From Actinomycetota bacterium (lineage in GTDB: Bacteria; Actinomycetota; Rubrobacteria; Rubrobacterales; Rubrobacteraceae): 33,575 bases of DNA. The notes beneath the pieces were generated by a model, which was given only the letters and a program-made list of their open reading frames with translations, was not told where the DNA came from and did not search any database. Shown piece after piece: positions 1 to 7,903 of this stretch. Each line of letters starts with the position of its first letter. The first letter of the stretch is position 1. The position numbers and the translations under genes are program-made. Location: assembly GCA_902812425.1 (NCBI GenBank), contig CADDZK010000004.1:1-33575 (forward strand), in the 5' to 3' direction.

Positions 1-392
1 TCGGGGTCAACGGGAAGGAGGCAGGCGGTGTCCTCTCCGGGGACGTTCGAGGCGTCCACACCGGCGTTGGCGCAGACGAAGCCGTGGTGCGTCTCCGAGA
101 TTATGATGCCGCGGTCCATGCGTACGATGCGCCGGCTCTCTCTCAGGACGACCTCGATCTGGCGTGGGTCCTTCTCGTAGCGCGTCGCGTAGCCCTTCGC
201 GAGTGCGGAGGGCGCGACCGTGCGCAGATCGACCAGCCGGCCCTCGGCCTTGCTGACGATCTTGTGCGTCACGACGAGGATGTCGCCGGGGTGCAGGTCT
301 CCTGCCACAGCGCGGGAGATCATACGCGCAAGGTCGTCGCCGGGACGGACCTCCGGGAACCCTTCGACCCCGAGTATTTCCAAAGCCTTCAC
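1..392 (-). CDS. cofE: Coenzyme F420-0:L-glutamate ligase (CofE), 3' end cut by window edge
   Basis: CofE (FbiB N-terminal domain in mycobacteria) adds L-glutamate to F420-0 using GTP in the cytoplasm. About 130 codons are visible from the start. The N-terminus reads VKALEILGVEGFPEVRPGDD, then a segment DILVVTHKIVSKAEGR near residues 39-54, and later ETHHGFVCANAGVD, both typical of the family. The GTG start at 392 overlaps the TGA of cofC in a GTGA. The gene follows cofD and cofC on the same strand, which fixes the pathway. The C-terminus lies outside the window, so it cannot be seen whether an FbiB-type nitroreductase domain is fused to it. Confidence 0.9.
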   Translation of the reverse strand, partial: MKALEILGVEGFPEVRPGDDLARMISRAVAGDLHPGDILVVTHKIVSKAEGRLVDLRTVAPSALAKGYATRYEKDPRQIEVVLRESRRIVRMDRGIIISETHHGFVCANAGVDASNVPGEDTACLLPVDP

Positions 393-991
393 GGGCGCGC
401 CGCTCCCCTAAGACGCGCCAGGTCACCCGCCGTGTCGAGGTAGAAGGCGAGGTGGGGCCGCTCGCAGACGTGTACGTTGAGGTCGCGCCTGCGGGCCGCC
501 CCGAGGTGTGCCTCGAAGCTATCGGGGCCGAACGCGAAGGGCAACACGTCGGGAGGCCTGACGAGGAGCGCGTTCGTGCCCGAACGCGCCCCGTCGGGGG
601 AGATCACCACAGAAGGCCCCTCGTCCGCCTCCTCCAGGACAGCCAGTACGTCCCCGGCCTCGAGCAGCGGCAGGTCAGCGGGGAGCACGAGCAGCGTCGA
701 GGCGCCGCGGTCGAGCGCCCTGCGACGTCCTTCTTCGAGGGCGGGATTAAGCCCGCGACTCTCCTGTACGAGGGGCGCGGCGCCGCGCCTCTGCGCCTCT
801 TCGAGGACTATTCTGTCGGGGCTCACCACACAGACGTCTTCGACCCCCGCGTCCCTGACGGCTGCCACCACGCGGCCCATCATGTACAGGGTGAGACCGG
901 CCCTGGCGCCGGGGTTGAGAACCGGAGCGAGGCGACTCTTGGTCCCCTGCAGGTCCTTCACAGGCACGACCGCGGAGATACCCTCGCTCAA
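389..991 (-). CDS. cofC: 2-phospho-L-lactate / phosphoenolpyruvate guanylyltransferase (CofC/FbiD)
   Basis: Makes the GTP-activated 2-phospholactate or PEP intermediate that CofD transfers to the deazaflavin Fo in F420 synthesis. The 200-residue protein has a nucleotidyltransferase start (AVVPVKDLQGTKSRLAPVL, residues 7-25), the metal-site stretch LVLPADLPLLE in the middle, and SGTNALLVRP and FGPDSFEAHL further on, all family hallmarks. The length is normal. It starts at TTG (991), overlapping the cofD stop in a TTGA, and ends overlapping the cofE GTG. Whether the substrate is 2-phospholactate or PEP cannot be read from sequence; known actinobacterial FbiD uses PEP. Confidence 0.93.
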   Translation of the reverse strand: MSEGISAVVPVKDLQGTKSRLAPVLNPGARAGLTLYMMGRVVAAVRDAGVEDVCVVSPDRIVLEEAQRRGAAPLVQESRGLNPALEEGRRRALDRGASTLLVLPADLPLLEAGDVLAVLEEADEGPSVVISPDGARSGTNALLVRPPDVLPFAFGPDSFEAHLGAARRRDLNVHVCERPHLAFYLDTAGDLARLRGAARP

Positions 992-1929
992 CGCGCCACC
1001 ATCCCCGCGCCGAACTCCAGCGTCTCGGAGGCGAGGCGCGCCCTGTCTTCGGCGTCGCGCATCACAGATTCCGTCACGAGGACGCGCATCCCAAGATCCT
1101 CGATGCCCGCCCGCTCCTCCTCATCTATGCGGTCGACGACCATCCCGTCCAGAAGGCCGACGTACATCTTGGCTACTCCCGTGGCCGAGACCTCGTGGCC
1201 AAGCGAGGAGAGCATCCTGTCTGCCGGTCCTTTGAGAGCCCGGCCGCCGACGATCGGGCTGACGGCCACCTTCGGGGCGGATGACGAAGCCAGGGCTTCA
1301 CGTATGCCGGGCACGGCCAGGATAGGACCCACGCTCACGACGGGGTTCGAAGGACAGAAGACGAGCGTGTCGGCTCTGGAGATCGCAGCGAGTACTGCCC
1401 CCGTCGGACGGGTGCTCTCGATGCCACGCAGCTCGACGCCGAGCACCTCGTCCCTCTGCGCGCGGCGCACGAAGTACTCCTGGAACTCGAGGCGGCCTTC
1501 CGGGGTCTCGAGCACCGTCGAGACAGGGTCGTCGCTCATCGGAAGTATGGTGCTCTCGACGCCCAAAGAGCCGGAGAGTGCGGCCGTGACCTCGGTCAAT
1601 GTCTCTGCGGAACGCAGGCGTGACGTTCTCAATATGTGCGTGGCGAGGTCCCTGTCTCCGAGCTTGAACCAGGTCTCCTCGCCGTAACGTTCGAGCATGC
1701 TCAGAGCGTCGAAAGATTCGCCGGCGAGGCCCCAACCGGTCTCGGGGTTGGAGATTCCAGCAAGCGTGTACATGACCGTGTCGAGATCGGGGCAGATGTG
1801 CAGGCCCCAGAGGTCGAAGTCATCGGCGGTATTGACGACCACCGTGAGATCCCCCGGCGGCAGCACGTCCTGCAAGCCGGCAGCCAGCTTCGCGCCGCCG
1901 ACCCCGCCAGCGAACGCGCAGACCTTCAC
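988..1929 (-). CDS. cofD: 2-phospho-L-lactate transferase (CofD/FbiA)
   Basis: Transfers the phospholactyl (or phosphoenolpyruvyl) group from the CofC product to Fo, giving F420-0 or its dehydro form. The 313-residue protein opens with [17 protein letters not shown] (residues 3-19), the CofD glycine-rich N-terminus, followed by [20 protein letters not shown] and MYTLAG. The segment [18 protein letters not shown] and [14 protein letters not shown] are also diagnostic. The start is GTG at 1929, with GGAGG six bases upstream. The Nudix gene ends 27 bases upstream, so the two are probably co-transcribed. Length is as expected for the family. Confidence 0.95.
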   Translation of the reverse strand: MKVCAFAGGVGGAKLAAGLQDVLPPGDLTVVVNTADDFDLWGLHICPDLDTVMYTLAGISNPETGWGLAGESFDALSMLERYGEETWFKLGDRDLATHILRTSRLRSAETLTEVTAALSGSLGVESTILPMSDDPVSTVLETPEGRLEFQEYFVRRAQRDEVLGVELRGIESTRPTGAVLAAISRADTLVFCPSNPVVSVGPILAVPGIREALASSSAPKVAVSPIVGGRALKGPADRMLSSLGHEVSATGVAKMYVGLLDGMVVDRIDEEERAGIEDLGMRVLVTESVMRDAEDRARLASETLEFGAGMVAR

Positions 1930-1956
1930 AGCGCCTCCGATCCGGGGCAGCCTCTC

Positions 1957-2517
1957 CTAGCCGGCATCTTCACCCCTTGATTGATCGAGGGCGTAGGTCG
2001 TGAGGGCGAGGACGCTGAGGGCGTCGGTGATCCTGCCGTCCATCGTCATGGCGAGGGCTTCGCGCAAGGGAAGGCGGCGCACGCCGATGACCTCAGTTCC
2101 TTCTGGCCGTTGCTCGCCGGGGACGAGCCCCGTGGCGATAAACCACACTGCATGCTCGTCCGCGACCGAGTTAGAGAGGTAAGCCTCCCCGAGCATCCGC
2201 CAGCTTCTCGCCTCGAGGCCCGTCTCTTCCCTGAGCTCGCGCTGGGCCGCGCACAGGGGTTCCTCGTCCTCGGGGCAGCCGCCCTCGGGTATCTCCCACG
2301 AGTAGCGTTCCAGGGGGTAGCGGTATTGCCCGACGAGGTAGACGTGGTCGTCCTCGACGGGCAACACGCCTACGGCCTTGTTCTTGTAGTGGACGACGCC
2401 GTAGATTCCTGGCTCGCCGTCGGGCCTTATCACCCTGTCCTCGCGGACCGAGATCCAGGGGTTCTCGTAGACACGCTTCGAATCGAGCGTCCGCCACGGG
2501 TTCTCCTCCCGCCTCAT
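1957..2517 (-). CDS. Nudix hydrolase, ADP-ribose pyrophosphatase type
   Basis: A cytoplasmic hydrolase that cleaves a nucleoside diphosphate linked to another moiety, most likely ADP-ribose or a related sugar nucleotide. The 186-residue protein carries a perfect Nudix box, GX5EX7[19 protein letters not shown] followed by REL, REETGL (mid-protein). The upstream strand segment [20 protein letters not shown] is typical of the NudF/ADPRase branch. The reading frame stays open further upstream, but the ATG at 2517 overlaps the TGA of the nucleotidyltransferase gene in an ATGA, which makes it the natural start. The exact substrate is not determined. It may be co-transcribed with the F420 genes. Confidence 0.88.
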   Translation of the reverse strand: MRREENPWRTLDSKRVYENPWISVREDRVIRPDGEPGIYGVVHYKNKAVGVLPVEDDHVYLVGQYRYPLERYSWEIPEGGCPEDEEPLCAAQRELREETGLEARSWRMLGEAYLSNSVADEHAVWFIATGLVPGEQRPEGTEVIGVRRLPLREALAMTMDGRITDALSVLALTTYALDQSRGEDAG

Positions 2518-3347
2518 GGTGCCTCCGTCCCGCGGAAGATCTCGGCGAAGCGCCCTTCGAGCCGCGCGAGCAGTTCGGCGGGCAGGGCGACGCCGTAGCG
2601 GTCCCCGAGCGAGGACATCAGCTCCCTCCCCCACTCCCATGCTGAGACGTACGCCAGGCGAAGCTCGTCTGTGTCAAGGCGGGCCATGCATGCGGCGTAG
2701 CGGGCATAGGAGGTGTCGGAGATCTCGTGTTCGAGAAACTTCGAGGAGTTGAACCAGTGCACGGTCGAGCCTTCGAGCACCCTGACCATCTGCAAGAGCC
2801 TCTCGCGCACGATCCCGAGGAGGTCGAGAGAGCGCGCAAGCTCGCCCCTGGCGAAGAGGTTCGCGCCGAAGAGAGACCAGTTGACGAAGCAGTTGCACAG
2901 GAACCGGACCTGCCCCGGCGTGTCGCGCTCCGGCTGCGGACCGACGATTTTCCGCAGGCGCGTGGTCAACTCTCCCGTGCGGTCGAGGATCAGGGTGTCA
3001 TCCAGCGAGGGAAGCCAGTCCGCGTCCCTCATCGACTCGCCGACGATCCTCTCGATATCGGAGGCGCCCTCGAAGTGGAACTCACCCCTCACGAGGTTCT
3101 CGAAGATCGCCGTCCCGTTCCCGTACTCGTTGACGAAGTACACCCCGACGGGTGAGATCCTCGCGACCCACTCCTCCTGGTCCAGACCCTTCAGGGCCTC
3201 ATCGTCGAAAAAGAGGATGAACTCGATGTCCGAGAACCCGTCCCCCTCGCCCTGGGCGAAGGAGCCGTACATCATCGCCGCCGCGAGGCGTTCGTCCTCC
3301 TGGCAGACGCGGCGTGTTCGCTCGATCATGGCTTCCTGCTGGAGCAT
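2514..3347 (-). CDS. Lincosamide nucleotidyltransferase-like protein, Lnu(B)/Lnu(F) family
   Basis: The N-terminal nucleotidyltransferase motif MMYGSFAQGEGDGFSDIEF (residues 25-43) matches the GSFxxGxxDxxSDIE signature of Lnu(B)/Lnu(F). The next segments, NEYGNGTAIFENLVRGEFHFEG and FNSSKFLEHEIS, also follow that family as I remember it. Lnu(B) and Lnu(F) inactivate lincomycin and clindamycin by adenylylation. At 277 residues it is close to the usual length, about 270. The ATG at 3347 has GGAGG just upstream and gives an N-terminus (MLQQEAMIERTRRV) parallel to Lnu(B). The host strand composition looks native, so this is probably a chromosomal relative of the resistance enzymes. Real activity on lincosamides is unproven; the true substrate could be another small molecule. 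Confidence 0.82.
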   Translation of the reverse strand: MLQQEAMIERTRRVCQEDERLAAAMMYGSFAQGEGDGFSDIEFILFFDDEALKGLDQEEWVARISPVGVYFVNEYGNGTAIFENLVRGEFHFEGASDIERIVGESMRDADWLPSLDDTLILDRTGELTTRLRKIVGPQPERDTPGQVRFLCNCFVNWSLFGANLFARGELARSLDLLGIVRERLLQMVRVLEGSTVHWFNSSKFLEHEISDTSYARYAACMARLDTDELRLAYVSAWEWGRELMSSLGDRYGVALPAELLARLEGRFAEIFRGTEAP

Positions 3348-3378
3348 CGTCCTCCGTACTATGCGGTTCTTCGGGTTG

Positions 3379-3975
3379 CTATCTTAGCATCGCGGGTGAC
3401 CCGACCCGGAGGAACGTGCGCTCCCGCAACTCGTAGCGGTACTCGTCGCTGGAGGTGCCTTTGAAAGGGTCGGCGTCCTTGTGAAAAGCGACGCGCTCGA
3501 AACCCAGCGACTCGACGAGGGCGATAGAGGCGGCGTTGCGCGTGTCTATCTCCGCCATGACCACGCTCACCCGATAGTCCTCGAAGAGGTGGGCGAGCAG
3601 ACGACTACAGCCTTCCGCGGCGAAACCCAGCCGCTGATACGGCACGAAGATCATGTAGGCGATCGTGGCTGTCAGGTTCTCGTGTACCGTGGCTTCGAGA
3701 ACTCCTGCGTACTCTCCGAAGCGACGCGTGAGCAGCGCCCAGTTCAACCACGCCTCGCGACCGTCGGGAGAGCGCCGCGAGGACAGGGCGCGGTAGCGGG
3801 CCTCCAGGGCTTGTAGCGAAGCGGGAGGATCCTGGGGGATAAACTCGTACAGTCGCTCGTCCTGCAAACACTCGTAGAGACTGGCGGCGTGGGCGGGGAG
3901 CAGGGGTTCGATCCACAACCGCGGCGTCACTAGTACAGCTTCTGTTGCGACCACAGGCATCTCGCTGGGAGGCAT
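3379..3975 (-). CDS. GNAT family N-acetyltransferase, RimJ/RimL-like
   Basis: A 198-residue acetyl-CoA-dependent transferase. The opening VLVTPRLWIEPLLPAHAASL is the usual RimJ/RimL beginning ('TPRLxLRPL'). The acetyl-CoA loop is in FVPYQRLGFAAEGCSRLLAHL, and the C-terminal half has NAASIALVESLGFERV, the standard GNAT motif B. AAAGGG lies upstream of the ATG at 3975. It ends 31 bases before the Lnu-like gene and may head the minus-strand operon that runs into cofDCE. The acceptor substrate is unknown. It could acetylate a ribosomal protein N-terminus, an antibiotic or a metabolite. Confidence 0.85.
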   Translation of the reverse strand: MPPSEMPVVATEAVLVTPRLWIEPLLPAHAASLYECLQDERLYEFIPQDPPASLQALEARYRALSSRRSPDGREAWLNWALLTRRFGEYAGVLEATVHENLTATIAYMIFVPYQRLGFAAEGCSRLLAHLFEDYRVSVVMAEIDTRNAASIALVESLGFERVAFHKDADPFKGTSSDEYRYELRERTFLRVGSPAMLR

Positions 3976-4136
3976 CAGACCCTTTCCCGACCGTAACTAC
4001 AGAGCCGGCATCTATTACGCTTGTTATCGTAGCATTGTGGAAGACCGGCCAACGCGCGTGAAAGAGCCGGTCGAGCCCAGGAGGCGAAGCGTGACGTACC
4101 CAGATCCGAACCCGTTCGTTGCCAGAAAGTAAGTAC

Positions 4137-4889
4137 ATGGAGATCCTGGTCTCAGAGCCTCTCGACGACCCGGAGGACGGCTTCGGGTTGCAACAGGCCG
4201 TACTCGAAGAGGTCGCCGCGGGCGAGCGCAGTCCCGTTGCCCTCATGTGGACCTCGTTGCGCTACGTAGGAGCTACGAGATCCGAGACGCGTCTGCCCGG
4301 CTTCGCAGCGGCGACAGGGGCGGTCTCGGACCTCGGCTTCCCCGTGCTCGTGCGGAACTCCGGTGGCGGGGCCGTCGCGGCGAACCGGGGCTCTCTGTCG
4401 TTCTCGCTAACCTTCCCCGTAGAAGACCTGCGCCACGGTCTCTACGAGCGCTACGGGGAGGGGTTGGATCTCATAGCGGCAGCCCTGCGACGGGTCGGGG
4501 TCGATGCTGAGCGCGGCGAGGTCGAAGGCGAGTTCTGTCCCGGCGCGTACTCCGTGCGCTCAGGCGGCCCGTCGGGAGTCAAGCACGCTGGGCTGGCGCA
4601 GCGGGTCACACGCCGCGCGGCGCGGCTCGAAGCACTGATTCTGGTCTCGGATACGGCGGAGATTCGCAGCGTCCTCGAGCGCTTCTACGGCCTCCTTGGG
4701 CTACCGTTCAGGCCCGAGAGCGTCGGGGACCTGACTGTGGACGTACCACGGGTGATACAGGCGCTCTCGGAGGAGGTGCGCGCGCGTTACGAGGCCGTGG
4801 AAGGTAGGATCCTGGCGAGCACCATGGACCGGGCCCGCTCGTTGCGGGGTGAGTGGCGTGCCGTCCCCGATACAGGGTCGTCATTGTGA
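4137..4889 (+). CDS. Lipoate-protein ligase A / LipM-like (BPL_LplA_LipB family)
   Basis: This family attaches lipoate or octanoate to the lipoyl domains of 2-oxoacid dehydrogenases and GcvH. From the ATG at 4137 the protein has 250 residues. It shows VRNSGGGAVAANRGSLSFSL, equivalent to the RRxGGGAVxHxxGxLN substrate loop, and VKHAGLAQRVTRRAARLEA, which carries the catalytic-type lysine followed by the AQR segment. The His of the usual loop is replaced (AAN), so the activity may differ. A TTG at 4119 would add six residues. Neither start has a clear ribosome binding site. The upstream gap to the divergent GNAT gene presumably holds both promoters. Confidence 0.82.
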   Translation: MEILVSEPLDDPEDGFGLQQAVLEEVAAGERSPVALMWTSLRYVGATRSETRLPGFAAATGAVSDLGFPVLVRNSGGGAVAANRGSLSFSLTFPVEDLRHGLYERYGEGLDLIAAALRRVGVDAERGEVEGEFCPGAYSVRSGGPSGVKHAGLAQRVTRRAARLEALILVSDTAEIRSVLERFYGLLGLPFRPESVGDLTVDVPRVIQALSEEVRARYEAVEGRILASTMDRARSLRGEWRAVPDTGSSL

Positions 4890-4905
4890 GGTAAAGTCTC
4901 GCCTG

Positions 4906-5520
4906 ATGGAGTACGTGTTCAACGCATTCGTGACGCTGCTTGTGGTCGTCGACCCGCTGGGTCTCGCCCCCATCTTCGGCGCGCTCACGCGAGGTTTCTC
5001 GGCGAAGCAGAGGCGCGAGTCGGCCATCAGGGGCACGATGCTTGGATCCCTCATCCTCATCCTGTTCGCCCTCGCAGGCGACGTGCTGCTCGACGCCCTC
5101 GGCATCGGACTCCCTGCGTTCAGGATCGCCGGCGGCCTGCTCCTCTTCTTGCTGGCCCTCGACATGGTCTTCGCGAGGCCATCGGGGATGCGCGCAACGA
5201 CGGTGCGCGAACAGGAGGAGGAATCTTACCAGCAGGACATCTCCGTCTTCCCCCTCGCCATCCCGCTCATCGCCGGGCCGGGGGCGATCACCACTGTCCT
5301 CCTGTACACGGGCGGCAGCAGCACGGGCCAGTTGGCGCTGTTCATGGGGGTGCTTCTCGCGGTCCTGGTTCTCACCCTCATCTCGTTGCTCCTCGCCCCA
5401 CGCGTCATGCAGCTCTTCGGGGAGACGGGGGCCAACGTACTCTCGCGCGTCCTCGGCGTCCTGCTCGCCGCGCTCGCCGTACAGTTCGTGCTCGACGGCC
5501 TGCACGCGAGCCTCGCCTGA
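4906..5520 (+). CDS. MarC family integral membrane protein
   Basis: A 204-residue protein with about six hydrophobic segments, including FNAFVTLLVVVDPLGLAPIF (residues 4-23), the MarC/UPF0056 signature around a conserved Asp-Pro. GGLLLFLLALDMVF and ISVFPLAIPLIAGPGAITTV match the two other family blocks. The biochemical role of MarC proteins is unsettled; the old link to multiple antibiotic resistance in E. coli was withdrawn. The frame is open 57 bases further upstream, but the family N-terminus begins at this ATG. GAGG and a TAAAGT element lie just before it. It follows the lipoate ligase gene by 16 bases. Confidence 0.9.
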   Translation: MEYVFNAFVTLLVVVDPLGLAPIFGALTRGFSAKQRRESAIRGTMLGSLILILFALAGDVLLDALGIGLPAFRIAGGLLLFLLALDMVFARPSGMRATTVREQEEESYQQDISVFPLAIPLIAGPGAITTVLLYTGGSSTGQLALFMGVLLAVLVLTLISLLLAPRVMQLFGETGANVLSRVLGVLLAALAVQFVLDGLHASLA

Positions 5521-5528
5521 GGGGCGGA

Positions 5529-5534
5529 TATACT
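5529..5534 (+). promoter_or_regulatory. Candidate -10 element of a leaderless transcript
   Basis: TATACT ends 7 bases before the ATG at 5542, which has no good ribosome binding site. In actinobacteria this TANNNT spacing usually places the transcription start at the start codon. Inferred from spacing only. Confidence 0.4.
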
Positions 5535-5541
5535 CTCGGGC

Positions 5542-6258
5542 ATGTCTGGCGCACCCATTGTTATCGTCGGTGGGGCCACCTGGTGGCCGCGTAGCTACAG
5601 GGACTTCGCCGGTATGCTGCGCGAGATCTCAGGCTCCGAGGTACACGTCGCCCCGGTTAGTCCTGTGGACTGGGCCGTGGGATACCTCCGTGGCTTCGGG
5701 CAACTCGTCTTCGAGGTGGCCAGCACGGTAGACAGAGCGCTGCTCGAGAGCGAGGCGAACAAGGCGGTGCTCGTCGGACACTCGGCCGGGGGCCTCGCTT
5801 GCAGGGTGTATATCGGGGGAGACCCTCCCTACGGAGGCAGGCGCTACTCCGGACACAGGCGGGTAGAGCGTCTGATCACACTCGGCACACCCCACAATGT
5901 CCCGGACGACGAACGCCTGGCTCCCATCAGCCGCATAAACGAACTCTTCCCCGGAACCCTCCACGCCGATGCGGGTCTGCGCTACCTCTCGGTAGCAGGG
6001 AACGCCATAGACGGCACCTCTTCCCCCAAGGTCCGCAGGCGCTACGAGCGCTTCGTCGAAGACGGAAGGGTGGCGGGAGACGGGGTTGTGCCCGTCGAGG
6101 CGGCCCTGCTCCCTGGCTCGGAGAGCCTGGTCCTCGAAGGCGTCCATCACAACCGGCGTCTCGGCCGCTGGTACGGCTCGGACAGGGAGACGATCGAGCA
6201 ATGGTGGCCCGGGGAGCTGCGTGTGGGAGGTTCGCTTGTTCGAGACACGCGTGCGTAG
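5542..6258 (+). CDS. Alpha/beta hydrolase, lipase/PGAP1-like
   Basis: A 238-residue hydrolase. The nucleophile elbow is VLVGHSAGGLACR near residues 76-88, where Ser is flanked by Gly-His and Ala-Gly-Gly. A second block, ERLITLGTPHNVP, is typical of lipases and PGAP1-like esterases. GDGVVPVEAAL carries the probable catalytic Asp, and VLEGVHHNRRLG the probable His, so the triad is complete. No signal peptide is seen; the protein starts MSGAPIVIVGGATW, so it is probably cytoplasmic. The gene begins 21 bases after marC and may have its own leaderless promoter. The substrate (lipid ester or other) is not identifiable. Confidence 0.85.
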   Translation: MSGAPIVIVGGATWWPRSYRDFAGMLREISGSEVHVAPVSPVDWAVGYLRGFGQLVFEVASTVDRALLESEANKAVLVGHSAGGLACRVYIGGDPPYGGRRYSGHRRVERLITLGTPHNVPDDERLAPISRINELFPGTLHADAGLRYLSVAGNAIDGTSSPKVRRRYERFVEDGRVAGDGVVPVEAALLPGSESLVLEGVHHNRRLGRWYGSDRETIEQWWPGELRVGGSLVRDTRA

Positions 6259-6296
6259 TAGCCTCCAGAGGGTCCTGCGTACCGGAAAGGGTGAGG

Positions 6297-6932
6297 ATGC
6301 CGCCTGGAGGTCCCAATAGTGTGAACGAGCGAGAGTATCCCTGGGAGGTTATGGGTGCCGACGCCGACGCCCTGCGTAGTGCGATGAGCCATTTTCCTAC
6401 CGGCGTTACGGTAGTGACGAGCGGGCGCGAGGAGGAGGTCGAAGGCATGACCGCGAACGCGGTGATCTCCGTCTCCCTCGACCCGCTGCTCTTCCTGGTC
6501 AGCGTACACAAGGACGCGCGCCTAAACCCCCGCATCCGAAAGGAGGGCTACTTCGCCGTGAACCTCCTCGCGGACGATCAGGAGGGACTCAGCAGGCTCT
6601 TCGCCTCGCCCGAACGCTCCAGCGGCCTGCCGGCGCTCCACTCTCTAGGCGGCGGCTATGGATCGACAGGGGCCCCGCTCGCCGCCGGCGCCCTCGCCGT
6701 CATAGAGTGCGAGCTGGCCGAGATCTACGCCGGAGGCGACCACGACCTGTTCCTCGGCAGGGTCGTCGAGGTTCGTCTGGGCGATACGCGCAAAGGCCCG
6801 CTGGTCTTCCACGAGGGCGGCTACCCCACGCTAAAGGTCATGCCCCGCCCCCAGGAGTCGGGAGCCTTCGTCGATTCCGTCAGGGGCTTCGACGTCCGCA
6901 TGAACCGCGTGCGCAACAGAAGACGCCGCTAG
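6297..6932 (+). CDS. Flavin reductase-like domain protein (FMN-binding split barrel)
   Basis: A 211-residue flavin reductase / FMN-binding split-barrel protein, the type that supplies reduced flavin to a two-component monooxygenase or acts as a small oxidoreductase. Diagnostic segments are LRSAMSHFPTGVTVVTS near residues 25-41, GMTANAVISVSLDPLLFLVSV (the flavin-binding strand) and FAVNLLADDQEGLSRLFAS, then the late DHDLFLGRVVEV. Two starts are possible: the ATG at 6297, with AAAGGG six bases upstream, and the GTG at 6321, with GGAGG ten bases upstream. The frame is open far upstream but runs antiparallel to nothing conserved. The methyltransferase follows directly. No partner monooxygenase is in the window. 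Confidence 0.85.
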   Translation: MPPGGPNSVNEREYPWEVMGADADALRSAMSHFPTGVTVVTSGREEEVEGMTANAVISVSLDPLLFLVSVHKDARLNPRIRKEGYFAVNLLADDQEGLSRLFASPERSSGLPALHSLGGGYGSTGAPLAAGALAVIECELAEIYAGGDHDLFLGRVVEVRLGDTRKGPLVFHEGGYPTLKVMPRPQESGAFVDSVRGFDVRMNRVRNRRRR

Positions 6933-7748
6933 TTGATCAACGGTGAACTGCTCCCCATAATCCGTCCCTCGGACGACGCCGGTCTCGTCTACGTCGGGGG
7001 CATCGAGGAAGACGGTATGATCCTGGAAGGTAGCGTCAACTCCCCCGCCACTGGCGAGACCTACAAGATCAAAAACGGCTACCTCGACCTCCTGAAGGCC
7101 CGCACGGGCGCACACAACGTCGCCAACCTCACCAACTTCCTGCCGGGCGCAGGACGCGCCTACGAGCCGCTCTGGCGCGTGCGCTCCCTCAGCCTGCTCA
7201 CCGGCGAGCACTTCCCTATCGAGCGAGAGCTGGAGATCATCACGGGCCTCGTCCGTCCCGTTAGCGGAGGTCGCTACCTCGACCTCGGTTGTTCGGCAGG
7301 CCTCTACACCCGCAGCCTCGCCACAGAGCCGGTCGACGCCGTCGGTATAGATATCTCCCCGTCCATGCTGAAGGAAGCGGCCAGGCGCGCACGCGATATC
7401 GGCGCGAAACCCTCTTTTATCAGGGCAAGCGCCATGAAGTTGCCTTTCGCCGGGGCCACTTTCACCGGCGCTGTCTGCGGCGGCTCCCTCAACGAGTTCG
7501 CTGACCCCTCCCTCGTCCTGCGAGAGACCCGCCGCGTCCTCGAAAGGGGGGGACGTCTCGCCATTATGGGCATCCTTCGGACCGGTACGCCGCGCGGACG
7601 CCGCCTCCAGCGCCTACTCTCCACCGGAGGCGTCAGGTTCTTAGACCCCGACGAGCTAAGGAGCCTTCTGGATCACGCGGGCTTCGAGCCCGACCCGCTC
7701 CAGAGATACGGCCCCATCTTCTTCGCAGGGGCGACCCGCAGGGCCTGA
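6933..7748 (+). CDS. Class I SAM-dependent methyltransferase with degenerate Trm112-like N-terminus
   Basis: A 271-residue methyltransferase. Motif I is YLDLGCSAGLYTRSLA near residues 113-128, followed by VDAVGIDISPSMLKEAARRA (motif II acidic residue) and ASAMKLPFAGATFTGAVCGG (motif IV region). RRVLERGGRLAIMGIL is the post-motif strand. Residues about 28-55 (ILEGSVNSPATGETYKIKNGYLDLL) look like the small Trm112-type region found before UbiE-like methyltransferases, but without the zinc cysteines. The TTG start abuts the flavin reductase TAG with no gap, so the two are translationally linked. The substrate is unknown; a small molecule, quinone or lipid is plausible. Confidence 0.85.
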   Translation: MINGELLPIIRPSDDAGLVYVGGIEEDGMILEGSVNSPATGETYKIKNGYLDLLKARTGAHNVANLTNFLPGAGRAYEPLWRVRSLSLLTGEHFPIERELEIITGLVRPVSGGRYLDLGCSAGLYTRSLATEPVDAVGIDISPSMLKEAARRARDIGAKPSFIRASAMKLPFAGATFTGAVCGGSLNEFADPSLVLRETRRVLERGGRLAIMGILRTGTPRGRRLQRLLSTGGVRFLDPDELRSLLDHAGFEPDPLQRYGPIFFAGATRRA

Positions 7749-7844
7749 TCTTCTCAGGCGTGTCCTGTCCGGCCATAAGTCCCGAACCTCGTCTGGAGCC
7801 AGAATCCAGAGGATACGGACTTCCGGGGACCTATCCAAGGAAAA

Positions 7845-7868
7845 GGCCGGGGCTTTGAAACCCCGGCC
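7845..7868 (-). terminator. Intrinsic terminator for the minus-strand secreted-peptide genes
   Basis: A perfect 8-base-pair stem, GGCCGGGG / CCCCGGCC, with an 8-base loop. Read on the minus strand it is followed by TTTT at 7844-7841, so it suits transcription arriving from the gene at 7904-8041. On the plus strand no T-run follows, although it could still slow transcription from the methyltransferase gene. Confidence 0.75.
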
Positions 7869-7903
7869 TCGCGCTAACGCGTCTCTGCGTCCCTGTGCGC
7901 TAA

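Noticed and set aside
5799-6296. Open frame upstream of the flavin reductase, in frame with it for about 500 bases.
   Set aside because: It runs in another frame through the alpha/beta hydrolase gene, has arginine- and proline-rich content typical of shadow frames in GC-rich DNA, and flavin reductase homology begins only after 6320.
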